Below, piece by piece: positions 12,485-25,285 of a stretch of DNA of 64,000 nt; position 1 is the first letter of the stretch; each line of letters opens with the position of its first letter. The position numbers and the translations under genes are program-made. The DNA comes from Pardosa pseudoannulata (lineage: Eukaryota; Arthropoda; Arachnida; Araneae; Lycosidae), in contig CM063508.1 in NCBI GenBank assembly GCA_032207245.1, positions 125,327,228 to 125,391,227 of the forward strand, in the 5' to 3' direction. A model generated the notes under the pieces. The model was given only the letters and a program-made list of their open reading frames with translations. It made no database searches and was not told the origin of the DNA.

Positions 12485-12885
12485 AATTGCCTTTAAGGTT
12501 GTTTTTCCTATTCAATTTAGTAAAACAAATAGTTTTCTTCCAAATTCCACGTCTAAAAAATTTTTTTGGTACAAAAAACTGCAAAATCCGATAGGAACTT
12601 AAAATTTAAGATTTCGGGTGTTTTTCGTCCCAGATTTAAGGAAAAAAAATCAAGTTCTTAAAATTTCATTTAAAGTAGGCTATTAAGGTAGTTTTTCCTC
12701 GTCAATTTAGTAAAGCAAATAGTTTTATTCTAAATTCCACGTCTAAATGACATTTTGATACGAAAAACTGCAAAATCCGATAGGATCATAAAATTTCAGA
12801 TTTCGAGTGTTTTTCGTCCCAGATTTAAGCAAAAAAAAATCAAGTTCTTTAAATTTTATTTAAGGTAGGCTCTTAAGTCCTTTGT
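12485..12885. repeat. Two-copy tandem repeat, ~190-195 bp unit
   Basis: Both copies contain 'caatttagtaaa', 'aattccacgtctaaa', 'aaaaactgcaaaatccgata', 'gtgtttttcgtcccagattt' and 'atcaagttctt'. The first runs ~12490-12680 and the second ~12680-12885. Confidence 0.88.
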
Positions 12886-13754
12886 AGATATATTAGATTA
12901 TGTAAAATAGCATAAATAACAGATGAAATAGAAAGCAAATGAAGAAGTGAAATTTTTTAATCTCAAAATAAACTTCGAAATATGTGTATTAGAAATTAAA
13001 CTTTTATATCAAGTAAGTTAAAGTAAATATGAGTTTTATTCTATACATAAAAAATGAAAGAATACATGATATTTCATTACATATAATTTTTTTAATGTTA
13101 AAAAATGGAAAATAGAAACAAAATACTACTGATTATGATACAAAATGAAATATATTGCTCGTGATAATGTAGAATTATTTAATGGAATAAAAATGATAAT
13201 TAGCTTCTATTTCTTATAAAAATTTGTTTACTAATAATATATTTCAAACGATATTTTACAGGTCCATAGATTTTTATTTTATTTTTGTCACATTATACTT
13301 TTATAAAATGTATTACTTCATGTAGCAAAACTAAACAGAAAGATTTGATTTTATTCAGAGCAGATTATTTTATAGTGCTCAAACGTTTTAGTGAAGATTT
13401 TTCAGCTTGAAAGGTACTCTTTAGTAAGAAACTTTGTAGTTCTGAAGTATACAGAAAATCGAAAAAAGACATCTTGTATTTTTACTTTTTAGTACAAGAA
13501 AAGTAAAAAATACATGAAAAATTAGCAATTAAAAATCTCTTATGTTAAATTTTCCTTCTCTGTATGTAAGTATATGTATATATACTTGGAGCAATGAAAA
13601 AGCTTCCGGAATTTTAGTGTAACTCTTTATTAAAACAATGTAATTTATTTTTTACTATTACTGTATATTTGGGACCTGGATATACACGTACAGCTCAGTG
13701 ACAAAATATGTAGTCATCAGAATGGCATAAAACTTCCTCTTCTCCACCACAGAA
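12886..13754. other. Unannotated AT-rich stretch
   Basis: Very AT-rich, no recognised feature on either strand. Confidence 0.6.
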
Positions 13755-14008
13755 TCAGAATGACAATTCCAAAACAAATATGATGCTTTTAGCGTTTTTT
13801 GACAATGAAGATTGAGCGTCACATGAATTTGTACCAGAACAAACTGTTAGTGGTCTTCTAAATGTACCACAGAAATCCCGTCCTGTCAATTCCAAAACAA
13901 ATATGATTCTTATAGCGTTTTTTGACAATGAAAATTGAGGGTAACATGAATTTGTACCAGATGAACAAACTGTCAATTGTCTTCTAAATGTACAATTTTG
14001 CACCCTCT
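13755..14008. repeat. Two-copy tandem repeat, ~126 bp unit
   Basis: 'caattccaaaacaaatatga' near 13763 and 13889 opens each copy. Both continue with 'tagcgttttttgacaatga', 'acatgaatttgtaccaga' and 'tcttctaaatgtac'. The minus-strand ORF here is a by-product of the duplication. Confidence 0.9.
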
Positions 14009-14169
14009 CACACATATATTGTTGTGAAGAAAGGACTCAAAGGAATATTCCACTCCTCCATTAGTCTTCCTATTCACTGGATTTAGCACCATTGTTCTCT
14101 TCATCAAGATCAAAATGGGGGAGCCTCAAACCTAACCGTTTTGTCACCATCGAAGTCATCAAAAGCAAC

Positions 14170-14790
14170 GGAGTGGCTGAATTTTAGGTGATACCAAAAC
14201 AGGAATTTCATCGTTGTTTCCAGCAGCGGTAGGAGTGATGGAGTTAATACATGTGTTCTGAAGGATCCTACCTTGAAGGTCTTGAAGTAAACTGAAGCAA
14301 CCTTGAAATTTTTGTAAGAAGTTGAAACATGCCTTGAAGTAAATATGTACTCATATTATGGACTATCAAAACCAACAAGAGAGCTGATGTTTGGAAGATA
14401 AGAAACATGACTTTCGTCGTTGTTTCTAGCAACAACAGTAGTTGGAGATAATTTTTAGGAGCCAGGTTTTGAAGGATCCTACCTTGAAGTAAACTGAAGC
14501 AACTTTAAATTTTTTTGTAAGAAGTTGAAGCATACCTTGAAGTAAATGTGTACTTATATTGTGGACTATCAAAATCAACACGACGGCTGAAGTTTGGAAG
14601 ACAAGAAGCATGACTTTCATTGTTGTTTCTAGCAACAACAGTAGTTGGAGATCATTTTTAGGAGCCAGGTTTTGATGGATCCTACCTTGAAGGCCTTGAA
14701 GTAAACTAAAACAACCTTAAAGTTTGTGCAAGCAATTGAATCATACCTTGAAGTAAATGTGTACTTATATTGGCGTAACAAAGCATTACA
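14170..14790. repeat. Three-copy tandem repeat, ~205 bp unit
   Basis: 'cgttgtttc(c/t)agca' recurs near 14207, 14414 and 14618. It is followed each time by 'ggatcctaccttgaag', 'cttgaagtaaactgaa', 'gaagttgaa.catacctt' and 'tggactatcaaaa'. The last copy is truncated. Confidence 0.88.
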
Positions 14791-15049
14791 ACAAAATTCA
14801 GGGAACTTTTTGATTGGCCCTTTCCCGATATGGCATTAGGGGGATTGCAAACTTTGGTTGTGGTTAAACAGTTTTTGACCAGGAAAACCCTTTTTAGCAG
14901 CCTAGGATATCCCAGGACTTTGTGTAAAATCTACACAATAGTGATAAAAGATGAATAAGCACTAAAATTCACAAGAACACCTATAAAAAATACACTCACC
15001 AGCCCTGACAACTTACTGCATAATCTAGGAAATAAGATTACAGTTACTA

Positions 15050-15116
<67 letters not shown>
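15050..15116. repeat. (AT)n microsatellite
   Basis: Near-pure TA tract of about 67 bp preceded by 'gttactatatatg'. Confidence 0.97.
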
Positions 15117-15117
<1 letters not shown>

Positions 15118-15121
<4 letters not shown>

Positions 15122-16080
15122 TAAAAAGTTAATTAAAATAGGATCTGTGTCGTTATACATACTTGTAGTATTTGCTTTTTTAATACTTTCAGCATTTGAG
15201 TTTCTATCCTCTCTAATGAGATATTTGTTCTTCCTATTAAGTTCAAAAAGAAAGGACTGCATTCCCTACTTTCTGAAGCATTGTTTCAGCCTTGAGACGA
15301 GAAGAAGAAAGAAAGACAGACAACATAAAATATCGAAAACCTCCCCAGGCAACTCTTAGAAAATTTCAGAGCAACGCCGGAATTTCATTCGCATCTTTTT
15401 CTCCTCTGCCATTAAATGAAGAAAGCTTTAAGTCTTCATACTCCTTGCCTATCCTCATTTCTCCTGCTTTTTTTTACCCCCGTTCTCATACGAAATCTAT
15501 ATTTAATGAATCTTGGATACATTCCTTTAACTCTAGCTCACAGCAATCTCATCACGGAAAGGGGGAAAATGCGAGAGAAAGTTTCGTCTAGTTTTTCAGT
15601 TTTCTTTAACTAAAATTGAAGAGCAAGAAGAAGAAAAAAAAAAGGTTAACATTTTGAAAAGCCGGATACGTATCGTTGTGCATTTCGGGAATTAAATTTA
15701 CCTCATCGTTGCATCACTGAGTTAAATTAGAGAGCAATTTACGTTCAGCGTATTTTTAACGTATCTCTCTACATACTGATGCTATTAGGCTGGGTTTAAA
15801 AAGAGAGCAAAACACTACAGAATTCTTTTGAGCATTATTAAAAGGAAACTACCAAATGAAATGTGAATAAAAATTCTTTTAACAAGCCTTTGGGGGAATT
15901 CATTAAAAGTAGCTGCTTAATAATGTTAAATGGTATGACTAAAATAAAATCTAATTATATTATGTTCATTGGGAATAAAAACAAAAATATGCAATACCTC
16001 CCAGGGAAGAATCTAGGAAATATTTTACGAATATTTACCACCTATCTCTCTACTACCATAACTGCTTCTAGAACACACTT
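15118..16080. other. Unannotated stretch, slightly GC-richer around 15270-15560
   Basis: Overlapping ORFs of up to 99 codons (15292-15591, +) are lysine/serine-rich and have no recognised domain. The next ORF, 15863-16258, ends in the duplicated region. No splice-delimited exon could be argued for. Confidence 0.45.
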
Positions 16081-16087
16081 AATATTC

Positions 16088-17468
16088 GATAACACTTTTG
16101 GTAGCTTAAGTACAGTAATAAAAAAACTGTTCCTTGAAAAACTAAGACAGAAAAGATCCATTTACCTTTCTAATTTTATTAACAAATATACTAGCATGCG
16201 CCCACTTTTTTTTCAACAGATGAAAAATTGGAGACATAGAAAAACCGGATATGTTTGAATGTGTGATAGAACGAGGAGTTATTCATTGTATTAAGATATT
16301 TTGTACGATCGTATAGGTTGAAGAACTAAAATTACAATGTTATAACATGTGTGACTGGGCCCTTTTTAAGCGTCACTTACATTTGCTGACCCCCCCCTAA
16401 AAAATTAATTAATTAAATTAAGAAAGAAATGAATCAAAAATAAATGAAGTTTAATTTGATCAGGGTATTGCAGAAAAAAGACCTTACTAAATATTTCTAG
16501 TAATGAAGATTTTTAAAAAATACTTTTTTAGCTATAAATAGAGAGATAGATAGATGTGAGAAGGCAAAAAATACGTTAAACATAAAATCCGTTACCAGTA
16601 AATTGTTTGCAGACTTGACAAGTGTTGTATATGTAATCTAAATACCTCTTTTAATTAATCGTAATCGTATCGTTTAACTTTGTTAATGCATCTGGCAACA
16701 TGTGTAATTCAAGCGTTTTGAGTAATGCCTTCTTTATGCGTTGTGTAACTGATGTTTTTCTAATAATAAATTGTTATGTCGTTAATAAAACCTGCTGGTA
16801 GTTTTTTTATCAAAGTAAATCCACACTCTGCTACAACAAGCAACAAATGTGATTTTCAAACCATCATACGCATCGTCATAGATGGCTAGACAGTTCAATT
16901 AGAAAATTTTTCTTCAGAGGGATACCAGTTCCTCCCTCTGAAGATTTCTCCATATCACTTCTAATTGATCTGTTATCTTCAGTTCTTTTCGTTAATTTCA
17001 CGAAAATCAGATTTTACCGAATCAGCCCATCTCTTCTTCGGCCTTCCCCACCTTCTGATTCCAGTAGGTCTAAAAAGCAATACTTTTATTTATTCTGTGG
17101 TCATCTTGCATTCGAAACATGGTCATTCAGTTCATTCTATTTATTTTAATGCATTTAATAATATCATGTTGTTTATAGATTCCGTATAGTTCAAAATTGA
17201 ATTGCCTTATCGTTTCTAACTATTGTTTTCATTTATACTATAACTATCAATACAAATGTTTCGACAAACTAATTAGTAATAAGCATGTATAGATAAGTGT
17301 TAAAAAATATTTTAACGTTAAAAATATTCACTTATGCTTCTTTTTTTCTGTTTTTTCTTCTATTACAGCAGATGTAAACAAACTTTGAAATAAATTCAGT
17401 TTCAGTTTATATAGCCTGCTTGTTGATTAACACTTCAGTTTTCTTTTCATCTGACAATAGCCCTGAAT
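16088..17468. repeat. Direct duplication, copy A (1.6 kb period)
   Basis: Copy A aligns with copy B (17690-18905). It starts at 'ggtagcttaagtacagtaat' and passes 'ttttgtacgatcgtataggtt', 'aatgaagtttaatttgat'-like sequence, 'caccagtaa' and 'ttgacaagt'. It ends at 'cttttcatctgacaatagcc'. At its right edge it carries a truncated SINE that copy B lacks. Confidence 0.85.
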
Positions 17469-17611
17469 GTACATCGGAACTGGATTTCTTGGGTTCGAAT
17501 CCCACTGTGGCATGGATGTTCGTAGCCGTTCGGAATCGGCTTTAAGCAGTAGGTCCCGGTCTCATTAGCCCTCATGTTGCAAAAAGTAGACCGCAGAGCT
17601 CCAAACCAAAC
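17469..17611 (+). mobile_element. tRNA-derived SINE, 5'-truncated copy
   Basis: Starts inside the tRNA-like head just upstream of the B box (gggttcgaatcccac) and continues through the body to 'ccaaaccaaa'. It is flanked by a 7-bp repeat, CCTGAAT, at 17462-17468 and 17612-17618. The sibling duplicate has uninterrupted 'aaccctaaatgtaccggaat' near 18888-18905, supporting insertion after the duplication or loss from B. The missing 5' end is what incomplete reverse transcription would leave. Confidence 0.88.
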
Positions 17612-17689
17612 CTGAATATCCATCGTGGTCTTTATAACCATAATGATTCCATATAACCTTCTACTACTAAAACTTTTATGCACTTAATA

Positions 17690-18905
17690 TACAACAATAA
17701 TTGGTAGTGTAAGTACAGTAATACAAAGAACCACTTGAATAATTAAAACAGGAAAATTCCTTTTTTCTTTTTAAATTTATTTACAAGTACACTTGAATAC
17801 TCTCACTTTTCATTCAACAGAAAAAATTGGACCCATATAAAAGGCCGGTTATGTCCAAATGCGTGATATAACGAGGGGTTACTTGCTGTATTAAGAAGTT
17901 TTGTACGATCGTATAGGTTAGAGAACTGAATTCGTAGTATTAAAACATGTGTATTTGGGCCATTTTCAAAATTTTTTTACAATTTGATGTCTCGGAGAGA
18001 GAGAGAAATGGAGAAAAATAAATGTTTAAAATTTAATTGGAGCAGTGTATTACATAAAAATAAACCTTGCTAAACGTTTATTACATTGGATGTTTTTAAA
18101 AAATATTTTTTTTAGATATAAATTTTTAAAGATGTAAGTTAAGGCAAAAATATCTGTCATTTTTAAGTTGAATATCAAATCCATCACCAGCAACTCGATA
18201 ACAGACTTGACAAGTAACGGGTATGACATTCAAATTAAAACATTATAAAGTTGAGTAGCTTGAATAATTGGAAACTTAGCTATCAATACAAATGATTCGA
18301 CGAACTAACTAATTCGTAGTATTATAGGATGTTATCTGGGCCATTTTCAAAATTTGCTTACATTTGATGTCTCGGAGGGAGAAAGAGAGAGAGAGAGAAA
18401 TGGAGAAAAATAAATGTTTAAAATTTAATTTGAGCAGTGTATTACATAAAAATAAACCTTTCTAAATGTTTTTTGCATAGGATATTTTTAAAAAATATTT
18501 TTTAGCTATAAATATTTAAAGATGTAAGTTAAGGCAAGAGTATCTGTCATTTTTAAGTTGAATATCAAATCCGTCACCAGTAACTTGGTAACAGACTTGA
18601 CTAGTAACAGGTTTGACATTCAATTTAAAGCACTATAAAATTGAGTAGCTTACATAATTTTAAACTTAGCTATCAATGCAAATGTTTCCACAAACTTATT
18701 AGCAGTTAATATTTATAGGTAAAAGTGTAAAAAATCATTATAATATCAAAAATGTTGATTTATGCTTCCTTTATCTATTTTTCCCCTGAAACAGCAAATG
18801 CAAGCAAATTTTGAAAATGAATCTGGTTTCAGTTTATATTTCCTGCTTACTGATTGACACTTTTGAATTTTCTTTTCAGCTGACAATAACCCTAAATGTA
18901 CCGGA
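17690..18905. repeat. Direct duplication, copy B, with internal ~385-bp re-duplication
   Basis: Second copy of the 16.1-17.5 kb segment. Within it, the part from 'gaattcgtagtattaaaaca' (~17928) to 'tatcaatacaaatg' is repeated as ~18310-18690, with the shared block 'gatgtctcggag' plus a short GA-rich run. So the region grew in at least two steps. Confidence 0.83.
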
Positions 18906-20335
18906 ATAAGCAAAGCATCGTGGCTCTGTTCTGCGAGTGGTCTCAGTCATCTCCTGTTGATAGCTTTCCTGAGTGTACTTCTTCTTAGGTCTACGTAGAA
19001 AGAGAATAGGTGTAAGTCGTCGGAGAAAGAACTAGCAAAGAAAAAAAAACCCGCTGTCGCTCCCCGGGCAGACACATAACACTCTCATACAAATAACATT
19101 GACGAACTATAATCAGAGAACTGCGATAACTGGTTGTGAAGGAGACTGCCATCGGTGGATGTTATTCTAGAACAGCGCAGGGCCAGATTATAGAGGACAA
19201 AAGCCTAACCTCTCCGACAAGAGTGGGACTTCTGATGAAGAGATGATGAAGACAACTAACTAGGCTGTGTGCCCGACATGAGAGCGACTGCTTCCATGCG
19301 TATAATCCGGCCCTGTGTTACTGACTATTAATTACCTAACACATGAGCTGCGAACTTGATTAAAAGTTCAATGAAGTGTATTTTTCTCCCCTTCCCTCCC
19401 TTGCGAGAATTATGGATTTGGGCTGTGTCGGTTTGAAAGAGTTAAGCAAGAGAAAGCAAGCATTGTGCAATGGTGATCTTCTATGCTATGGAAGTACACC
19501 ATCAGTACTGACAAGTAAAGAAAAGTGTAGGCACAATAAATACTCTTTTGCTGTTAGTGTTTGCAGATACCCTTCACTGAAAAAAAAATGGTGTTCCTTT
19601 ACGTTTAATCCCCCCTCCTTCTTTTCACGAAATTCTGTACATTTCATGTTCAAACAGTTTGTAACAAATCCTCAGTGATAGTTGTACATCCAGTAGCACT
19701 GAATTTGTAAATTTTATTTATAAGTATGTTGTGTGGTTTTTTAAAAAGAAGCTTTTTTCCTGGTGCTGAGCCTATTTAAATGGAATTTATTGTGCATTGT
19801 TTTGTGCTATGCTTGCGTCATTGAAGAATGAGTTCTTGATAATGCAATACATATAATTTCCTTTGTTGCAAAATACAGGCAAAAACAAATCTTGTTACAC
19901 GCTTTTTATTTTCACAAAATGCATGTAAATTTCAGCCTTGTAAATAACAGGACATTATGATGTAGAGATAGTGTACAACATAAAACATTCAGATATATTT
20001 AAAATATTTAAATTATGTTATTTTATGGCCTAAAATTAAACTTTGGCTTGATGCATGTGCAGTCCTCTACTTCAACCGTTATTTGTATTGTTTTAAAAAG
20101 AAATTTTTCTTATTCCTGTTTGGAAGTTAAGGGTTTAAAAGTAGCTTGAACTTTGACAGTTTAAAACTATGTAAAGATATACATATGTATGCAGAGCATT
20201 CTATAGACATTTAGGAGCCCTAAAACTTGCTTAAAAACCAGGGCTCTTAATTTTACCTAAAATTCATTTAACGTTTGTTTTTTCACATGGTGCGAGCTGA
20301 GCTCTTTTAGAAGGTATAAAAGGTTTTCAAAAAAG
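18906..20335. other. Unannotated; locally GC-richer 18910-19340
   Basis: 18910-19340 is clearly richer in GC than its surroundings, but it has stops in all frames and no recognised repeat ends. It could be a transposon remnant or an untranslated exon. The ORF at 19376-19678 has no recognised motif. The remainder is plain AT-rich sequence. Confidence 0.4.
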
Positions 20336-20438
20336 AATCATCCTATTACAAACTTTAATAGTTTTCAAAATACAGTCAAGAAATTATAAGTAATGTATCG
20401 CTGTTTAAAAGCTGTTGTTGTCAGTGTTAAATTTCGTT

Positions 20439-21048
20439 TCAGGAGTGTTCAATGTGACCTACTTTAGTTACCCGTATCATTGCGATATGCCATTTCTTGC
20501 CAAACACTTTGCAGTACTTTACAATTAACTGCTTGTTAAATATCACAAATGGTTTATTTAAGTTCAGGGTAACTTGTCAAGGTGGTAAAAACACAAGATC
20601 TTTGACATATCTCCAAAGAAAGAAATCGCGTTTGGTTAACGATGACTTAGAACGATAGGTGTGTAGGACTCTACAAAATCACCTGGTTGCCCTGAACGTT
20701 TGCCTTTATACAGTAATCCAATGTCTTAGTACTGGTTGTATCATCATCTCATACTCTGGGATATCCGGGCCTTGCTTGTATGGTACTTTTTCCTAAATTC
20801 GCCGTAAGCAGTTATTATTGACTTGCTCCTTGTAAGTGAGAGCACACAAAAACCTTTTTCCTGTTTAAACGTTCTCTCCACTTCTTTTTAAAATTTCGAA
20901 ATAGCTTAATGTCTACAGAGTTACTGTCTATCACAAATTAAAACTTTAGCACTTTCTTTTAACAATACCATATTATTTATGATTCCATGTTTGTAATTAC
21001 GGAAAATATTAAATTTTGTAATCAGTTGATTCTTTCCTGATCACCCTG
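20439..21048 (-). pseudogene. Mariner-type transposase, deletion derivative
   Basis: On the minus strand the C-terminal part reads DFFLWRYVKDLVFLPP, a stop, and later RVTKVGHIEHS followed by a stop at 20439. These correspond to the 'DFFLWGYVK' block and the C-terminal 'CRVT-G-HIEHL' block of a DDE transposase group common in arthropods. Upstream (20,700-20,850) only an N-terminal-like scrap (QARPGYPRV) is seen and the DDE core is missing. The right-hand end is CACCCTG followed by TA at 21042-21050, read as CAGGGTGATCAGGAAAG on the minus strand. The left end was not identified. Dead copy with several stops and shifts. Confidence 0.72.
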
Positions 21049-21050
21049 TA

Positions 21051-23895
21051 TTTAGATTTCAGATAGATCGTGAATAAATGCGTACAAATAAGACTGATAC
21101 TTTATATGCAAAAGACTTATTTTAGAATATAAACTGTGTCGCAAAAGCTTTAATACACCTTGTTTTCGATATTTAAAGATGCGAAATGCAAGTAATCTAG
21201 ATTTTTAAGAACAACACCTGTAAAATTTCAAAATATATCGACGTTCATTTCTGTCCAGTTTCATATATGACATGTATTTTGCCTTTTTGGGTATATATGT
21301 CAAAATTCTGATTTCATATCCATTATATTCTTATTTCTTAAGCTAAATTATGTTTGAAATATAAAATTCAAGTTTACCGCATGATTTCCTTAGATTTTCC
21401 CCACAGTGATATTGTTATGCTTTTCGCAGTTTCATAATATCAATAATAAAGCTCATGTTCAATAAAGAACATTTTGCGATTGCTAGCATTTCAAGTTATC
21501 ACAACTCTAGAGGATTAAGTCTGCCCATTCTACTTCTAAATATTAATAAAATCTGAAACAGATAACCTATTTTGTCTTCTATACCCCAGTAAAGAGTATT
21601 TGCACTTGTCTTGGTTCTTCTACTTCAAAATGGCTACCATCGGCATAAATTTAAATGTTTCATTTATTTTACATAAAGATATGAATTTATGAAACTTGTT
21701 AATCCAATGGCTATTATAGGAAGTCACAATAATTTGGCATCAAGTAAATTTTTTGCCTTCTCGTGAAATATAATAGTTTTAAAATCTCCTGATTTATTGA
21801 AATCATAAATCATCCTAGTTCATGATCATAAAATTTCACTTGCAAATAACTGCAAAAAAGCTGTCACTTTTTTTAAACTACCAAAGATTATTTTACTTAT
21901 TTATCTATAATATTATAAAACAAAAAGTAAAATTAAAGCCTAAAAGTAAAATTTTAGAAAAAATTTCCTTTCAAATTTATGCAATGTTAGAAATAGTCTC
22001 CAATATAATCACCAAATTGAATAGCATGAGAGTAAAATAAAACTAGTATTTGCTTTTTTTATGCTTATAAAATAAATTATAATTATACCACCATTAAATA
22101 CTTGTTTTTAAAAGACAAAAAACAAACTGTTAAAAACCATATGCACATTTCTTCAGAATCTTATGATTTTATTTTAAAAGTAAGTATTTATTTTCGGATA
22201 TCATTCTAATTTATTTGTCTGCTTTCAAATTTTCATTACTATTCTGAATGTAAATTGTATAAATTAGTAAATTTATTAATTAACTGAGTATGTTGTATTA
22301 GCATTAAGAGGCTTGCTAATCTGTGATAGTAAAAATAATTCAAAATTATTTCATTTGATTTCAAGATCGTGTGACATCGTACTACAAAAATTCAAACCTT
22401 AATTACTAATAAAATTGCATGAAATAAGAAATTTCTTTTCATTAAATATTTATACCGTTAATTTATAATTCGTTTCTTGTTAATTAGAGTTATATTTCAT
22501 TATTTAGTGTATTTTTAATTACATGATTTCATTTTTAATAGGAGAAATGTCTCTAGTAGAGTTATTCCGCAGTAATTATATTACTCATAAAATTCCTCTA
22601 ATTATTGTTCTTTCCTCGATTATACTCAACATTCCATATTTTATTGAGTCCTCCAATTATTCTGAATCTTTATAATAGAAAAATTAATTACTTGCAGCAT
22701 TTTCTTGGTTTTAATTCGTTACTACAGTCAATTGTAATGAGGGATGTTTTATACAGGAAAATTATAAGATTGTTATTAAACTGAGTTTCTTCATACTGCC
22801 TTATTGCAGTAAATATTTAAGGGAAAAATCATAATTTACCAGTTCTGTTAAATAATCTCATAATTACAAAATATTGAAAAATGTGTGGTTTTTCTCTTTT
22901 CTATTATCAGGAGATACATATTGAAATTTCGAAGGATATTGAAATGAAAAATCTGATTTCTAAATATCACAAAATTTAGTCTTCATTACATTTAACTGAA
23001 AAAAATCTCTTGCTCATATGTCTACTGTTAGGAATATTTTTGTGTTGTTTTTTCTCTTCAAATTTAAGCTCAAATTGTAATATACATTGGTAATAAAATT
23101 TAAAAAAGAAAGAAATCAAAGCATCTTTTCTTTTTATAAAAGTATTCGTTTGAAAAGGAAAAACTGGAACTAAAAAATTGGCATTCAACTTGCGAAAGAG
23201 ACGGAATTCTCTCAATTCAAACTGAGGAGCTGCTTGATGCACTCACAAAAATATAAGAAAGGATGACTTTCTTCAGGATTTTCTGATTATAAAAGATTTG
23301 TAAAAGCATACATTGGAATGTAAAGTTGTTTGCAGGAACTTTCTTGATGAAGTTCAAGGTAAGAATCACATTTCAACTTCTTGAACTGTTAAGAATTTTT
23401 CATAGTCCCTTTGGGCAAAAGCAAATAAGGGCAAAACCACCATCGATGTAATCTTAATAGATTATCTTGTACTTTAACCTTTTCAAAGATGGATAGAACA
23501 GAGGCTTCGCGGTGAAACCACCTATTAAGTTTTTTTCTCTGTGATTTTTAAGGATATATAGATGACTTTTTTAATTTTTATTTTTTATACTGCAATAAAT
23601 GACAACACTAAATTTTCCCAATAGAAAATATACATCGCTTTGCATGGAAAAGCTATGAATCTGATTTTCTTGTGACCCCAAATGAAAATTTGCATTGAAA
23701 TAACACTTATAATTTGGTTATTTGTTTAATTACTTTTTTATGATAATTATCCTTTGCTCTCCCAATAAAGTTAACATTTAAAATAATTTTTCACGCTTTT
23801 AGAAGGAAAGGTAAAATCATCCCTGCAAGTCCTTCCTCCATGAAATGCAATTTTTTTCATATATTTCACATTTATAAGTTCATAGATATCATTCA
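21051..23895. other. Unannotated AT-rich stretch
   Basis: No recognised gene, RNA or repeat on either strand. Small ORFs only, all compatible with chance. Confidence 0.6.
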
Positions 23896-23896
23896 C

Positions 23897-24190
23897 AGAC
23901 TAATTTAATTAAATTCCAAAAAATTTTAAGTCATGTCCTTTAAAGTAGTTAAAGACTACATTCTAGAAATCCCTATGAAAATTATCACTGATTAAATAAG
24001 ACATAAGTGGGGAAAGATAGTAAAAACTTTATGAACTTTTTACAGACTTATTTAATTAAATGCGAAAGAATTTTAAGTCATGTCCTTTAAATTATTTAAA
24101 GTCTACATTCTAGAAATCACTATGAAAATTATCACCGATTAAATAAGACAAGTAGGGAAAGATAGTAAAAACTTTTTGAAATTTTTGCAG
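23897..24190. repeat. Two-copy tandem repeat, ~146 bp unit
   Basis: Both copies share 'ttttaagtcatgtcctttaa', 'tacattctagaaatc', 'tatgaaaattatcac' and 'gatagtaaaaacttt'. The copies are highly similar. Confidence 0.9.
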
Positions 24191-24444
24191 CTTAAATTAA
24201 TTTTTATTACCCTAGAAAAGTTGTAATCTCTTTCTTACTTACATAACTGAAGTACTTAAATAAATGTTAAGTGTTCAAATTTAAGACAACAAAATTTCAA
24301 CTATAGAAATAAGAATATATGTTCAGAGATTCTTTTAGCAATCGTTACGAAATTATTTTCACCTTATATTTTTAAATATTTCGATTGCAATGAATTTTAG
24401 GCTTTTGAAAATAATTACCTTTCTGTATATTGTAATTAATGATA

Positions 24445-25283
24445 CAGTAGAACCTCTGTATAACGACCCCCTGTGGGACCAACATCATATGGTCGTTCTA
24501 ACGAAAGGCCGTTGTAACGAATTTAAAAAAAAATGAGCGAAGAAATGATAAAACAGTACATACCTAGAGAACACTTCTATTTATTCGTATTTCCATTACT
24601 AAATTTTTGAAAAAAAGTCTTTGATTGACGTCCGTTTCAAGTTCATTTGGGAATTTTTCATTATTACTGATTCCATATCCGTTAGATTTTGAAGAATATC
24701 TTCAGAACGAAACTGTCCTTCAAAATATTGACGCAAGACACTAACTGCATTGAAGGCTTTTTTTTAATTCATTTTTTTTTCAAAAGCTTGGACGATTTCT
24801 TCTCCGTCGTCGGAATCGCAGATTTCTTAATTTCCGGTAATGCGGGCAATAAAATCGCCCTCATTCAAATTTTCTTCGCAGGACTGTAAAGTTTCATCTA
24901 CCGCAACAAACTCATCAAAAGATAATTGAAGATCCGGAAATTTGACACTGAGGAGCTGGGTCATTTCATTAGTGTCTGGAGTGTCATCTACCTAGGACAT
25001 CAATGTCGTACGTGACGAAAGGGTCCTTTAAGCAAACACAAAGAGAGTAGTACAGGTTTCTTGAAGTTGCACCACAGTACAATAATTTTAAAATATCCCA
25101 CTTGATAATGAGTTCTGTGGTCTAAAATAGGTGATCGCTCTAACGAAAAATTATACTCTTGGGGTCGTTGTAATGATTCAAAATTAACATTATTCCTAGG
25201 GTAAAATAATTGGGACTGTTTAATATGGTCGTTCTAACAAAGGGGTCGTTGTATCATGGGGTCGTTAAAAAGAGGTTCTACTG
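24445..25283 (-). mobile_element. Tigger/pogo deletion derivative (839 bp)
   Basis: The ends are CAGTAGAACCTCTGTATAAC… on the left and …GTCGTTAAAAAGAGGTTCTACTG on the right, forming inverted termini. Each is flanked by TA (24443-24444 and 25284-25285), the target duplication of this superfamily. Subterminal 'gtcgttctaac' and 'gtcgtt' blocks repeat near both ends, as expected of transposase binding sites. Inside is a minus-strand remnant of the transposase C-terminus (separate entry). Confidence 0.9.
24599..24988 (-). pseudogene. Tigger-type transposase C-terminal remnant
   Basis: A 130-codon frame on the minus strand, broken by two in-frame stops. It reads through DDTPDTNEMTQLL, an acidic stretch with ESD-like 'SDDGEEIVQAFEKKMN' and AFNAVSVLRQYFE. 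It ends in the lysine-rich 'TSIKDFFSKI' before a stop. This matches the acidic C-terminal tail and the final T-[ITL]-x-DFF motif of Tigger/jerky-type transposases. The HTH and DDE domains have been deleted. Confidence 0.75.
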
Positions 25284-25285
25284 TA

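Noticed and set aside
16980..17189. ORF near 'cttctaattgatctgtt' as an exon of the AChE-like gene
   Set aside because: It lies within the duplicated repeat segment and has no similarity to cholinesterases.
19376..19678. 100-codon + ORF as a host gene
   Set aside because: No domain, no splice or promoter context, and the length is compatible with chance.
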